From: Candidatus Avimonas caecicola
Lineage (GTDB): Bacteria > Bacillota > Clostridia > Oscillospirales > Acutalibacteraceae
Assembly (NCBI GenBank): GCA_904419875.1
Contig: CAJFTG010000045.1
Location: 1-36,267, forward strand
Direction of reading: 5' to 3'
Length of the DNA: 36,267 nt
Below the pieces are notes generated by a model. The model was not told the origin of the DNA, did not search any database, and worked only from the letters and a program-made list of their open reading frames with translations. The position numbers and the translations under genes are program-made. The stretch's first letter is position 1, and each line of letters opens with the position of its first letter. Below are positions 9,054 through 17,654 of this stretch, piece after piece.

Positions 9054-9608
9054 TCAGTTTTCGAACAGCGGCAGCGGCTCCAGGTAAAAAATGTCCTTGC
9101 GGTCGATTGCGTCGCCCTCCGCCAGGATGGCGCACTGGCCGGCGATTTTCCCCTCCGAGCGCTCCACCAGCATCTCCAGCGCGCGCAGGGATTCGCCCGT
9201 GCTGATCACGTCGTCCACAATCAGCACCCGCCGGCCGCGGATGACCGCCATTTCGCTTTCGTCCAGGTACAGGGTCTGCTCCTTGTCGGTGGTGATGGAG
9301 CGCACGTCCACCGAAATCGGATGTGACATGTACAGCTTGGGGTATTTGCGGGCGATGAAATAGGGCTTGCCGCTCTGCCGCGCCATCTCATACACCAGCG
9401 GGATGCCCTTGGCCTCCGCGGTGATGAGCACGTCGAATTCCGGCGCCTTCTCCAGCAGCGCGGCGGAGGCCGCGACCGTCAGCTCCACGTCGCCGAAAAT
9501 CACAAACGCCGCAATGCTCAGGCGCTCGTTGAGCGGGCACAGGGGCAGGGTGCGCTCCAGGCCCGCGATGGTCATCGTATAGGTGCGGGATGCGTTCGCC
9601 TTTTCCAT
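9054..9608 (-). CDS. phosphoribosyltransferase (adenine PRTase-like)
   Basis: A 184-residue type I phosphoribosyltransferase. The PRPP-binding signature VLIVDDVISTGES is at 128-140, and ITAEAKGIPLVYEMAR near 62-77 resembles the adenine/xanthine PRTase hood region. The reaction is base plus PRPP to nucleotide. Adenine is the likeliest base, but a regulatory or other purine role is possible. The frame opens six codons earlier with TTG, but the GAGGAGG ribosome site lies inside that extension, so ATG 9608 is chosen. It sits 42 bases after typA on the same strand. Confidence 0.82.
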   Translation of the reverse strand: MEKANASRTYTMTIAGLERTLPLCPLNERLSIAAFVIFGDVELTVAASAALLEKAPEFDVLITAEAKGIPLVYEMARQSGKPYFIARKYPKLYMSHPISVDVRSITTDKEQTLYLDESEMAVIRGRRVLIVDDVISTGESLRALEMLVERSEGKIAGQCAILAEGDAIDRKDIFYLEPLPLFEN

Positions 9609-9650
9609 AAAAGGATGCCTCCTCAAAATCTCGGCCTTCCTTCCGGCCGC

Positions 9651-11468
9651 TTATTTGGCCCTGGCCGCCGCCTTCATCCTCTGCTCGCGGGACAGGATAA
9701 CCTTGCGCAGGCGGATGGATTTCGGCGTGACCTCCACCAGCTCGTCGTCGTTGATAAATTCCAGCGACTGCTCCAGCGACAGGGTGGTCGGGGTGGTCAG
9801 CCGCAGCGCCTCGTCCGAGCCGGCGGCGCGGGTATTGGTGACGTGCTTTTTCTTGCACACGTTCACCACAATGTCTTCGCTTTTGGGGGATTCCCCGACG
9901 ATCATCCCCTCGTAGACCGGCACGCCCGCGCCGAGGAACAGGGTGCCGCGCTCCTGTGCGTTGAACAGGCCGTAGGTTGTGGTCTCGCCGGTTTCGAACA
10001 CCACCAGGGAGCCCTGAACCCGCTGGGGAATCTCCCCCTTGTACGGCTCGTAGCCGTCAAACACGCTGTTCATGATGCCGTTGCCGTTGGTATCGGTTAA
10101 AAACTGCTGGCGGTAGCCCATCAGCCCGCGGGAGGGGATGCGGAATTCCAGGTGGCTCATCCCGGTGTCGCGGGTGCCCATATTCAGGATCTCCGCCCGG
10201 CGGGAGCCGAGCTTTTCCATCACCGCGCCGACGTACTGCTCCGGCACCTCGATCATCAGCAGCTCCATTGGTTCCAGCGTTTTGCCGTTATCGTCGGTTT
10301 TGAAAATCACGCGGGGCCGGCTGACCGCGAATTCATAGCCCTGCCGCCGCATGGTTTCGATCAGGATGGACAGGTGCAGCTCCCCGCGGCCGGAAACCTC
10401 GAACGCGTCGGTGGTGTCGGTTTCCTTCACCCGCATGCTGACGTTGGTCTCCACCTCCTTGAAAAGGCGGTCGCGCAGGTTCCGGCTGGTGACATACTTC
10501 CCTTCCCGCCCGGCAAAGGGGCTGTTGTTCACCATAAACACCATGGAAATGGTCGGCTCGTCGATATGCACGAAGGGCAGCGGCTCCACGTGCTCGGGGT
10601 CGCAGGCCGTTTCCCCGATGTTCAGGTCGGTGATCCCGGTCACCGCAATCAGGTCGCCCAGGGAGGCGGACTCGTGTTCCACCCGCTTGAGCCCTTCGAA
10701 CTGGTACAGCTTGCCGATCCGGGCGTTCGCCGTCGTGCCGTCGGTCTTGCAGACGGTGACCGTCTGCCCGTTTTTCACCGTGCCCCGCTCCACGCGGCCC
10801 ACCCCGATGCGCCCGACATAGTCGTCGTAATCGATGTTGGAAAACAGGATTTGCAGCGGCCCGTCGGGGTCGCCCTCCGGCGCGGGGACGTGCTGCAGGA
10901 TCGCTTCGAACAGCGGCTTCATGTCCCCCTCCCGCACGGCCGGGTCCAGGGAGGCGTAGCCGTCCCGCCCGGAGGCGTAGACCACCGGAAATTCAAGCTG
11001 GTCCTCGTCCGCGCCCAGCTCGATAAACAGGTCGATCAGCTCGTCGATAACCTCGGCCGGGCGGGCGCCGTCCCGGTCGATCTTGTTGATCACCACCACC
11101 GGCCGCTTGCCGAGGCCGAGCGCCTTTTTCAGCACAAAGCGGGTCTGCGGCATACAGCCCTCAAAGGCGTCCACCAGCAGCAGCACGCCGTCCACCATCA
11201 TCAGGATACGCTCCACCTCCCCGCCGAAGTCGGCGTGGCCGGGGGTGTCCACAATGTTGATCTTGGTGCCGCCGTACATGACGGCGGTGTTCTTGGACAG
11301 GATGGTGATGCCGCGCTCCCGTTCCAGGTCGTTGGAGTCCATGACCCGCTCGGCCACCTGCTCGTTGGCGCGGAACACGCCGCTCTGCCGCAGGAGCTGG
11401 TCCACCAGCGTGGTCTTGCCGACATGCGCGATGATCGCGATATTGCGAAGATTTTCCCTTGTTGCCAT
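9651..11468 (-). CDS. typA: ribosome-associated translational GTPase TypA/BipA
   Basis: A 605-residue EF-G-like GTPase involved in ribosome assembly and stress adaptation. Visible motifs: G3 [15 protein letters not shown]4 [10 protein letters not shown], the RERGITI switch, then the beta-barrel, EF-G-like and BipA-specific C-terminal domains ([21 protein letters not shown]). Length is within two residues of normal. Oddly, the G1 P-loop reads [11 protein letters not shown] where the family has IIAHVDHGKTTLV: an in-frame loss of Asp-His (6 bases near 11430). GAAGG precedes the ATG, and a promoter lies at 11508-11537. Confidence 0.95.
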   Translation of the reverse strand: MATRENLRNIAIIAHVGKTTLVDQLLRQSGVFRANEQVAERVMDSNDLERERGITILSKNTAVMYGGTKINIVDTPGHADFGGEVERILMMVDGVLLLVDAFEGCMPQTRFVLKKALGLGKRPVVVINKIDRDGARPAEVIDELIDLFIELGADEDQLEFPVVYASGRDGYASLDPAVREGDMKPLFEAILQHVPAPEGDPDGPLQILFSNIDYDDYVGRIGVGRVERGTVKNGQTVTVCKTDGTTANARIGKLYQFEGLKRVEHESASLGDLIAVTGITDLNIGETACDPEHVEPLPFVHIDEPTISMVFMVNNSPFAGREGKYVTSRNLRDRLFKEVETNVSMRVKETDTTDAFEVSGRGELHLSILIETMRRQGYEFAVSRPRVIFKTDDNGKTLEPMELLMIEVPEQYVGAVMEKLGSRRAEILNMGTRDTGMSHLEFRIPSRGLMGYRQQFLTDTNGNGIMNSVFDGYEPYKGEIPQRVQGSLVVFETGETTTYGLFNAQERGTLFLGAGVPVYEGMIVGESPKSEDIVVNVCKKKHVTNTRAAGSDEALRLTTPTTLSLEQSLEFINDDELVEVTPKSIRLRKVILSREQRMKAAARAK

Positions 11469-11507
11469 AAACTGCCTTCATTCCTCTAAATCCCGAATTA
11501 ACTGATA

Positions 11508-11537
11508 TAGTATAGCACTTTTCCCCGCTGCCAACAA
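11508..11537 (-). promoter_or_regulatory. probable typA promoter
   Basis: On the minus strand, TTGTTG (11532-11537) and TATACT (11508-11513) are 18 bases apart, about 40 bases before the typA start codon. Confidence 0.6.
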
Positions 11538-11588
11538 GAGGTTTGAGCCGGCATTTGCCCGAAATTGTAAAGATGAGGCGGCAGGGCG

Positions 11589-11620
11589 GCCGCGCGCGGG
11601 TTTATCCGCCAAAGGCGGGA
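11589..11620 (-). terminator. long GC hairpin after the DUF6320-like gene
   Basis: Nested inverted repeats (GCCGCGCG / CGCGCGGC outside, CCGCC / GGCGG inside) form a strong hairpin downstream of the minus-strand operon ending at 11747. No T-tract follows, so its role is uncertain. Confidence 0.4.
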
Positions 11621-11746
11621 AACGCGCGGCGCCGCGTCGACCGGGCGCAAAGGCCGGACCCCTCCGGCCGGCCCGCAGACGTTCCCGCCGCACGCCGCAG
11701 AAAACGGCGGATGCCGTCCTATGCCTTCCAGGCCCCCTTCCGCCCT

Positions 11747-12454
11747 TTACATATGCAGCCGTTTGCGCATCTCCCTTTTGAAGCGTTCCCGGCGGTCCAG
11801 CACCACCAGCAGCAGCGCAAACAGCAGGCAGGGCACCGAGACAATGAAGGACCAGGACAGGGACACCCGCCCGTCCAGATAACGGTCAAGGCAGACCTCC
11901 AGCCCGACGAGGAACAGGGGGACGGTGGCCACCGCCAGAGCCGCCCGGCGCAGGCGGGCGGAAACCGCCCTGGCCATCAGAAAATAATCGGCGGCAAACA
12001 GGAAATCCACCAGCAGCACCAACGGAAGGGCGAGCTGCACCAGCCAGGGGCCGCGGGCGGCGAAATGTTCGATCATCCAGAGATACCCCAGCACGGCGGC
12101 GGTATCCAGCACCCCCAGGATGAGCACCGCGTGGCGGCGCACATACATCGCCGGGACGATGAATACCCACAGCAGCGCCATGGCGCCGGCCACCAGCATC
12201 GACCACCCTGCCCCGTGGGTATAGGCCGCGTCGCAGGCAAGGCAGACCGCCGCCGGCAGGCAGAGCACGATGGTGACGACCAGTGCGAGAAAGCCCCGGT
12301 TGTCGGTGGGGGCGAAGATATCCAGCCGGGCGGGGAAGGGCTTCGGCGCGGCCTTGTCAAAGGGCTGCCGGGGATTGACCGCTTCGGTGCCGCACAGCGG
12401 GCAGACCCGCTCGCTCGGGGCCAGCTCCACCCCGCAGTTGACGCAATAGGACAT
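11747..12454 (-). CDS. zinc-ribbon membrane protein (DUF6320-like)
   Basis: A 235-residue protein. The N-terminal zinc ribbon has Cys4, Cys7, Cys18 and Cys21 (two CxxC knuckles). After a linker come six or seven hydrophobic helices (about residues 55-225) and a basic tail. This matches my recollection of the DUF6320 family, often encoded beside an alcohol-acetyltransferase-like protein and an esterase, as here. No catalytic motif is visible. Start ATG 12454 has GGAGGG upstream and opens directly on the ribbon. It lies 34 bases downstream of the acyltransferase gene, so is probably the last gene of a three-gene operon. Confidence 0.75.
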   Translation of the reverse strand: MSYCVNCGVELAPSERVCPLCGTEAVNPRQPFDKAAPKPFPARLDIFAPTDNRGFLALVVTIVLCLPAAVCLACDAAYTHGAGWSMLVAGAMALLWVFIVPAMYVRRHAVLILGVLDTAAVLGYLWMIEHFAARGPWLVQLALPLVLLVDFLFAADYFLMARAVSARLRRAALAVATVPLFLVGLEVCLDRYLDGRVSLSWSFIVSVPCLLFALLLVVLDRRERFKREMRKRLHM

Positions 12455-12488
12455 AACGGTCCCTCCTTCCTGCCGAAAAGCACCCGCT

Positions 12489-13796
12489 TCAATACGGGTT
12501 CCGGTTGCTTTCGACGAGCACATGGATGCCGCGGCGCACCAGCTCGGTGAAAAGCAGGCGCTCCGCCTCGGTTTCCTCCACAACGCTGGCCACCGTCAGG
12601 TTGAGCACGCCGTCCCAGCTCACCGCGGTGGAGCCGTGGGTGTTGGTGCGGGGCGGCCCCATGATAAAGTCAAAACGCCGGATATACGGCGCCATGGCCG
12701 CCGGGGCCTTCATCACCCCGAGGTTGGACAGCGACACGGTGTACCGGCTTTCGCCGTACAGGCGGTAGCCGATGTCCATCGCCCAGTTTTTGAGGAAAAG
12801 GGGGGCCAGCCGGGCCGCCGCGTTTTTCTGATTGCCCACGTTGGCGGAAAGCACCGCGTTGAGGTATTTTTCATTCAGCCGCAGCCGCATGAAATGATGG
12901 ATTTGCAGCACGGTTTCCTCAAAGCTGTAATCCCCGTAGGACGGGTCCACGCCGGGGTTGACAAACAGGGAGAAATTCCGCACCGTTTCGGACGGATAAA
13001 AGGAACGCATGTTGATCGGCACGCTGATCTTCACCGGCTTTGGACGCTGTTTTTTCCCGGCCAGCTCCTTTTTCTGAAGCCGGCAGAAGGCATAGCAAAG
13101 CGCCCCGGCCAGGTATTCGTTGATCGTCACGCCCAGCGCCCCGGCCCGCTCATGCACCTGCTCCACCGGCATCCGCCCGGTGATGACGCTCAGGGTGTGC
13201 ACCGGCTCGCGGGTCATGGCCGGGTGGTAGGCCGCCGACTCCCGGCGGGATTCGATACGCTGGAAATGGGCGTGCTTGAGGTGGCTGTCCTCCATCTCCT
13301 CCCGGCGCGGCTCCTCGCCGCAGTCCAGCACCCCCTCGCCGGCCGGGATGGGGTGTCCCCGCAGCGTCAGATACCGCGCGGCCAGGGTCTTCAGGAAGAC
13401 CATCGCCCCCGTCCCGTCCGAAATGGAGTGGAACAGCTCCAGCGCGATCCGCTCCCGGTAATACCGCACCCGGAAGCAGTAGCCGCCGTTTTCCCCTTTG
13501 TCGATCTTTTTGCAGGGGTTGAGCACATCCGGTTCCACCCGCGGCATCGGCTCGTTGAGGTCGAGATAATACCAGAACAGCCCCCGGCGCAGGGAGAGCC
13601 GGAAGGTCGGCATCCGCCGCACCGTATCCTCCAGCGCCTGCTGGAGCACGTCGGGCCGGATGGTCTCTGTCAGCGTTACGCTGACCCGGAACATCGCCGC
13701 CCAGTTCCGCCGCATCACGGCGGGATAGATCAGCGCGGAATTGTCCAGCCGGTACCACTCCGGCGCGCCGGCCGGCCGCTCGTTTTTCACCGCCAT
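12489..13796 (-). CDS. condensation-fold acyltransferase (alcohol acetyltransferase-like)
   Basis: A 435-residue CoA-dependent-acyltransferase fold protein (the superfamily of BAHD, NRPS condensation and wax-ester enzymes). The catalytic HxxxD motif is HSISDGTG, with His123 and Asp127, and the C-terminal half has the expected second subdomain (LSNLGVMKAP, then GVLNLTVAS). The predicted reaction is transfer of an acyl group to a hydroxyl or amine; substrates cannot be read. The start is ATG 13796, after GGAGGCGGAGGG; upstream sequence in frame is antisense-like. It follows the alpha/beta hydrolase gene by 34 bases. A hydrolase and a transferase of acyl groups in one operon suggests remodelling of an ester or a lipid. 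Confidence 0.8.
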   Translation of the reverse strand: MAVKNERPAGAPEWYRLDNSALIYPAVMRRNWAAMFRVSVTLTETIRPDVLQQALEDTVRRMPTFRLSLRRGLFWYYLDLNEPMPRVEPDVLNPCKKIDKGENGGYCFRVRYYRERIALELFHSISDGTGAMVFLKTLAARYLTLRGHPIPAGEGVLDCGEEPRREEMEDSHLKHAHFQRIESRRESAAYHPAMTREPVHTLSVITGRMPVEQVHERAGALGVTINEYLAGALCYAFCRLQKKELAGKKQRPKPVKISVPINMRSFYPSETVRNFSLFVNPGVDPSYGDYSFEETVLQIHHFMRLRLNEKYLNAVLSANVGNQKNAAARLAPLFLKNWAMDIGYRLYGESRYTVSLSNLGVMKAPAAMAPYIRRFDFIMGPPRTNTHGSTAVSWDGVLNLTVASVVEETEAERLLFTELVRRGIHVLVESNRNPY

Positions 13797-13830
13797 CCCT
13801 CCGCCTCCTTCCCGGCAGGAGCCCGGCCGC

Positions 13831-15003
13831 CTACGGCCCCTCCTGTGTTTGAACCGGCGCGGGCGGAGGCTCCAGCTCCGTCCCGTCCTCCGCCACCCGG
13901 GTGAAGCGGTACAGCCGCCGCCCGTCCCGCTCCACCGTTTCCAGGAACATCTCCAGCGGGCGGACCCAGACCCCCTGATCCCCGTACAGCTGCTGGTAGA
14001 CCACCATTTCCTCCAACGTTTCGCTGTGGCGGGCCACCGCCAGAACGCGGTATTCCTTTCCCTTGAAGTGGCGGTATTTCGCCCCCGGGCAGACGGTGCG
14101 CCGCCGGAGGCCGCCGACCTCCAGCACCCGGCGGAAGAACAGGGCGATCTTCCCGACCGCCTCGTGCGCTTCGGGGATGTCAAACATGTGGAAAACGTGC
14201 CACAGCCCCTCGTACAGGGTGATATGCACCTCCACGCCCTGCGCCTGCATCCGCTCGGCCAGGCGGCGGGAATCGTCCAGCAGCACCTCGTCCCCTCCCA
14301 CCTGAATCAGGGTGGGAGGGAATCCCGAAAAATCCCCGAACAGCGGAGAAAGAAAGGGATTCCTCAAATCCTCGGTCCCCGCATACAGGGTCGCGGCCTC
14401 CCGCAACTCCTCGCTGGAGATCAGGGGATCGGCCTGCGCCTTGGCATAATGGGAATCCCCCGATTCGGTCAGGTCGGCCCAGGGGGAAATCACGCAGACC
14501 GCCGCCGGAAGCGGCCGCCCGCTTTCCCGCAGCTTCATGACCAGTGCCAGGGTAAGGCCGCCGCCCGCGGAATCCCCGCAAAGGACAATATCTTTTTCCC
14601 CATAGCCCTCCGCCAGCAGGTAATCAAACGCCGCGGCCGCATCCTCCAGCGCGGCGGGGAAGGGGTGCTCCGGCGCCAGCCGGTAATCGTAGGCCAGCAC
14701 CGCAAACCCGCTCTGCTCCGCCAGGCGGCAGATGATCGGGACGTGGGTGTCCGGCGACCCGGAAACATACGACCCGCCGTGGGTATACAGAATCGCTTTC
14801 CCCTCGACCAGGCCGTCCGGAACCGCCCACTTGGCGGGCAGGGGGCAGCCGACCGCCTCCCGCAACTGGACATCCCTGGGCTTGGGACGGAAAATTTTCA
14901 GCAGTTCCATCCCCTGCCGCTGGCGGGGGATGTCAAACCCGGTAATCAGCGGCTTCATGCTCTTGATCGCGCCGCTGAGCAGGCGGCTTTTGAAGCTCCG
15001 CAC
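13831..15003 (-). CDS. alpha/beta hydrolase (HSL-type esterase) fused to DUF1653
   Basis: A 390-residue predicted carboxylesterase. Hormone-sensitive-lipase family signs: oxyanion motif HGG (75-77), nucleophile elbow GDSAGG with Ser145, Asp238 in GGDE and His269 in GLWHVFH. Residues about 305-371 form a separate DUF1653 domain (GAKYRHFKGKEYRVL, then VWVRPLEMFLE), usually a free-standing protein of about 70 residues. The start is GTG 15003, preceded by AAGGAGG at good spacing. First gene of the operon with the acyltransferase and zinc-ribbon proteins. No signal peptide, so it probably acts in the cytoplasm. Confidence 0.85.
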   Translation of the reverse strand: MRSFKSRLLSGAIKSMKPLITGFDIPRQRQGMELLKIFRPKPRDVQLREAVGCPLPAKWAVPDGLVEGKAILYTHGGSYVSGSPDTHVPIICRLAEQSGFAVLAYDYRLAPEHPFPAALEDAAAAFDYLLAEGYGEKDIVLCGDSAGGGLTLALVMKLRESGRPLPAAVCVISPWADLTESGDSHYAKAQADPLISSEELREAATLYAGTEDLRNPFLSPLFGDFSGFPPTLIQVGGDEVLLDDSRRLAERMQAQGVEVHITLYEGLWHVFHMFDIPEAHEAVGKIALFFRRVLEVGGLRRRTVCPGAKYRHFKGKEYRVLAVARHSETLEEMVVYQQLYGDQGVWVRPLEMFLETVERDGRRLYRFTRVAEDGTELEPPPAPVQTQEGP

Positions 15004-15117
15004 AGCGTTCCCTCCTTCGGCGGGCGGCGCCCGCTGTATTCAGCCGCCTTCCCGCCCGGCAAGGCGGAACCCGGCGGCCTTTCCCGCCGTTTGCAGGCAG
15101 CCTCCGCTGCCGCCGGT

Positions 15118-15717
15118 TCAGGAAAGGACCTTTTCCGTATACGCCTCATAGGTCAGGGGGATGGTTACGGTTTCGTCCCCTATGGTAATCACCATTTCCC
15201 CTTCCGCCAGCGGCGGGATGAACAGCCGGCCGTCCATCTGGTAGCTGGAATACCACAGCCCCGGCTCGGTCGAGGCGGTCTGCGTCCCCGCAACGATTTT
15301 CACGCCGCTGCCGTTGAGCTGCCAGTCGAAGCTTTCCCCGGCCGTCTCCCCGCTGCGGCATACGCCGTTCACAAGAGAAACGTACGCGGTCTTTTCCTCC
15401 AGGTTCTGCGCCGTGCGCTCATACTGCTCCTTAAGCTGCCGGCAGGTTTCCTCGTCGATCTTCTGCTCGGCGAGTTCGGCCTCCACAAGCTCCTGCTGCT
15501 CCCGAAGGTTTGCCAGCTCCTCTTCCTTTTCCGCCGGGGTCATGGCCCGGACCACGCAGCTGACCTCCCAGTCCCCCGCCTGCCCGTACAGGCTGTAGGG
15601 CGTCTGCTCCCGTTCCTCTTTGCCCGGGTTATCGGCCGGATAGCAGCCGGAAAGCAGAAGCAGCGCGCCCAGCAGCGCGGCAAAGGCGGAAAGCCGCCTG
15701 TTTCCTGCCGTTTTCAT
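15118..15717 (-). CDS. putative lipoprotein with coiled-coil segment
   Basis: A 199-residue exported protein. The signal peptide ends in a lipobox LLSGC (Cys25). Residues about 60-115 are Glu/Lys/Gln-rich and should form a long helix or coiled coil, followed by a beta-rich C-terminus (VTIPLTYEAY). ATG 15717 has AAGGAG 7 bases ahead; an in-frame ATG upstream would bury the signal peptide. It is 17 bases downstream of the HAAS-type membrane gene in the padR operon, so is probably part of a PadR-controlled envelope function. Family not recognised. Confidence 0.75.
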   Translation of the reverse strand: MKTAGNRRLSAFAALLGALLLLSGCYPADNPGKEEREQTPYSLYGQAGDWEVSCVVRAMTPAEKEEELANLREQQELVEAELAEQKIDEETCRQLKEQYERTAQNLEEKTAYVSLVNGVCRSGETAGESFDWQLNGSGVKIVAGTQTASTEPGLWYSSYQMDGRLFIPPLAEGEMVITIGDETVTIPLTYEAYTEKVLS

Positions 15718-15734
15718 TCCCGTTTCTCCTTTTG

Positions 15735-16229
15735 TCAGTTTCTTTCCGCCCTTTGGCGTTCCTTCCTTTTCCACCGCCGGCAAAGCGCGGCAATCCCCGC
15801 CGCGAGCGCCCCCACCGCCAGCAGCAGGCCCAGGCCGTTCAAAAGGACCGGCACATCCGGGGCGAACCCGCCGGTAACGGCGATTTCCGTTCTCATTTCA
15901 GCATAGCCGATCACGCCCGGCGGCACGGCGGCCCGCCGTATGCCCTGCGCCAGCAGGAAGCAGGCGGCAGCCGGAAGGCCGAAGCCCAGCAGCCACGCCG
16001 CCGGTCTGCCCGCGCGGCCGCGGGGGCGGTCCTCCGTCCGTCCGGCCACCGCTGCGGCAAAAGTCTCCGGCGGCCCCAGGCGGCCGATGACCTCCCGCAC
16101 GTCTTCGCCGTGCTCCTGCGCCGAACAAAAGGCTTCCTCCAGGTCGCGCAGGATTTCCCGCCGGCGCCGGTCCGGCAGGCGCAGCGCCCGGCCGACACGG
16201 CGCAGGTATGCTTTTTTATGGTCCGTCAT
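15735..16229 (-). CDS. HAAS/DUF1700-type membrane protein
   Basis: A 164-residue protein. The first 70 residues form a helical domain (YLRRVGRALRLP, RREILRDLEEAF, VREVIGRLGPPETFA) typical of HAAS/DUF1700 proteins that accompany PadR regulators. Two hydrophobic segments follow (about 83-105 and 130-152) with a basic C-terminus. The ATG overlaps the padR stop as ATGA, indicating translational coupling, with GGAGG ahead. In related loci such proteins are thought to act in envelope signalling; the exact role here is unknown. Confidence 0.78.
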   Translation of the reverse strand: MTDHKKAYLRRVGRALRLPDRRRREILRDLEEAFCSAQEHGEDVREVIGRLGPPETFAAAVAGRTEDRPRGRAGRPAAWLLGFGLPAAACFLLAQGIRRAAVPPGVIGYAEMRTEIAVTGGFAPDVPVLLNGLGLLLAVGALAAGIAALCRRWKRKERQRAERN

Positions 16230-16726
16230 TCCTCCGCCCCCCTGAGCCGGCGGAGACCCCGCAGGGAAACCGGCTTTTCCTCCGCCGGCGCCTTCCCGCG
16301 CTCCTCCGCCGGAGCGGCCGGGCCGTCCGTACATTCCGGAGCCGCCGCTCCTTCCCTATCCCCGTCCCCCGGCCGCCGTACGCCGGAAAGCGCCAGAAAG
16401 CGGTCGACCCCGGCGGAATACTCCTGCCAGAAGGCGGCCATTTCCTCCAGCGTCTCCCGGCCCCGGGAGGTCAGGGAATAGTATTTCTTCATTCCGCCGT
16501 TGGCTCCGGACGGAGCCATCCGGCAGTGCAGCAGCCCGGCGTCCTCCAGCCGGTAGAGGATGGGATACACCGTCCCCTCCCGGGCGGCCCCGAACAGCCC
16601 GCTCCCGTTTTGAACGAGCGCGGTGAGAAGCTCGTAGCCATAGGTTTCCCCCCGCGCGATAAGGCTCAGCAGAACCATCTCCAGGGTTCCCTTTTTGAAC
16701 TGCTGCACATATTTTGCCTCCGTCAT
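16226..16726 (-). CDS. PadR family transcriptional regulator
   Basis: A 166-residue winged-helix repressor. The N-terminal domain has the PadR pattern: FKKGTLEMVLLSLI, ETYGYELLTAL, then REGTVYPILYRLEDAGLL and the wing GGMKKYYSLTSRGRE. A C-terminal Pro/Ala/Glu-rich tail (about 115-166) is longer and less ordered than in most small PadR proteins. It heads an operon with the HAAS protein and a lipoprotein and very likely represses it. A consensus promoter with an AT-rich inverted repeat at the start of the transcript lies 110-140 bases upstream. Confidence 0.9.
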   Translation of the reverse strand: MTEAKYVQQFKKGTLEMVLLSLIARGETYGYELLTALVQNGSGLFGAAREGTVYPILYRLEDAGLLHCRMAPSGANGGMKKYYSLTSRGRETLEEMAAFWQEYSAGVDRFLALSGVRRPGDGDREGAAAPECTDGPAAPAEERGKAPAEEKPVSLRGLRRLRGAEE

Positions 16727-16810
16727 CCGCCGCCCCCGTTTCCGCCGGACAGGCCCGTCTTCCCCCGCCTTGCCGCGGAGGGGAAACCGCGCCGCCGTAT
16801 GCCGCCATAT

Positions 16811-16866
16811 TTAGCATTACTAATTAGCCGCGCCTTTATTATACCAGCCGCCTTTTCCCCTGTCAA
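16811..16866 (-). promoter_or_regulatory. padR operon promoter and likely operator
   Basis: On the minus strand, TTGACA (16861-16866) and TATAAT (16838-16843) are a perfect consensus pair with a 17-base spacer. Just downstream, TTAGCATTACTAA (16811-16823) is an inverted repeat (TTAG / CTAA), and GCTAA is repeated. This AT-rich patch in GC-rich DNA is the best candidate for the PadR operator. Confidence 0.7.
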
Positions 16867-16937
16867 CCGGAGAAACCGGGGGACGGGCAGTCCTCCCGCC
16901 TCCCGGTTTTAAGGCCGCCGATCGATACGCCGCCCCG

Positions 16938-17561
16938 CTACACGCACAGCAGCAAAAGGAGCTGCGCAAACGGGTATACCCACCAGATCAGTCCGTCCGC
17001 CACATGCACCTGGCACAGCAGCCCCAGCCCATATGCCAGATCCACCCCGAACAGGGCGAGCGCGCCTGCCGCGGCCGCCGAGCGGACCGACCGCTCCGAC
17101 CGGGAGTAGGACCACGCGGCGGACAGCATCCCGCCCGAGGCGGCGGCGTACAGCACGCACACGAGCGCCGCCCCGGCGCCGGGGAAGGTGCCGCCGGTCG
17201 CCATCGCCACCATCGCCGCCGTCAGGAACGCCAGGGTAAGGACAATCCCCGCGCCGAACGGCGGGGTGTACACCGGATAACGGTTCCGCCGGATGAGCGC
17301 AACAAAGGCCGCCGCATACAGGACGCGGCTCAGGATGTAGAACAGGAATCCGAGCAGCAGCGGAGAAAAAGGGAGAAACCGGCCAAGTCCCGCAAAATTC
17401 ACCGCGGCCGCATCCCCCAGCGCGCCGAAAAGCATCCCAGCCGCCGCCAGTTTCCGGTCCCCCGTGCGCAGCGCTGCCGCCAGCGCAGCCGCCGCCAACA
17501 GCAGCAGACCCGCCAGCACCACCTCTCCCGGCAGACCGAACCATTGGAAAAACCGGGCCAT
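16938..17561 (-). CDS. polytopic membrane protein, possibly YhhN-like
   Basis: A 207-residue protein made almost entirely of seven or eight hydrophobic helices, with only short loops. GALGDAAAVNFAGL near 45-60 and FYILSRVLYAAAFVALIRR near 74-92 faintly recall the YhhN/TMEM86 lysoplasmalogenase family, which has a similar length. The resemblance is too weak for a firm name. The ATG has GAGGGAG 4 bases upstream. It lies between the padR and ybaK genes on the minus strand, with no clear operon partner. Confidence 0.65.
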   Translation of the reverse strand: MARFFQWFGLPGEVVLAGLLLLAAAALAAALRTGDRKLAAAGMLFGALGDAAAVNFAGLGRFLPFSPLLLGFLFYILSRVLYAAAFVALIRRNRYPVYTPPFGAGIVLTLAFLTAAMVAMATGGTFPGAGAALVCVLYAAASGGMLSAAWSYSRSERSVRSAAAAGALALFGVDLAYGLGLLCQVHVADGLIWWVYPFAQLLLLLCV

Positions 17562-17654
17562 GCTTCTCCCTCCCCCTGCGCCCCTGCGCTATCCCGACCT
17601 TCTTTTCCGTTCCCGGCCGCTCTCACGGCATCCGCGGAATTCCGCACGGCAGTT

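Noticed and set aside
13741-15906. Plus-strand open frame of about 720 codons
   Set aside because: Antisense to the esterase and lipoprotein genes, with no ribosome site or motif.
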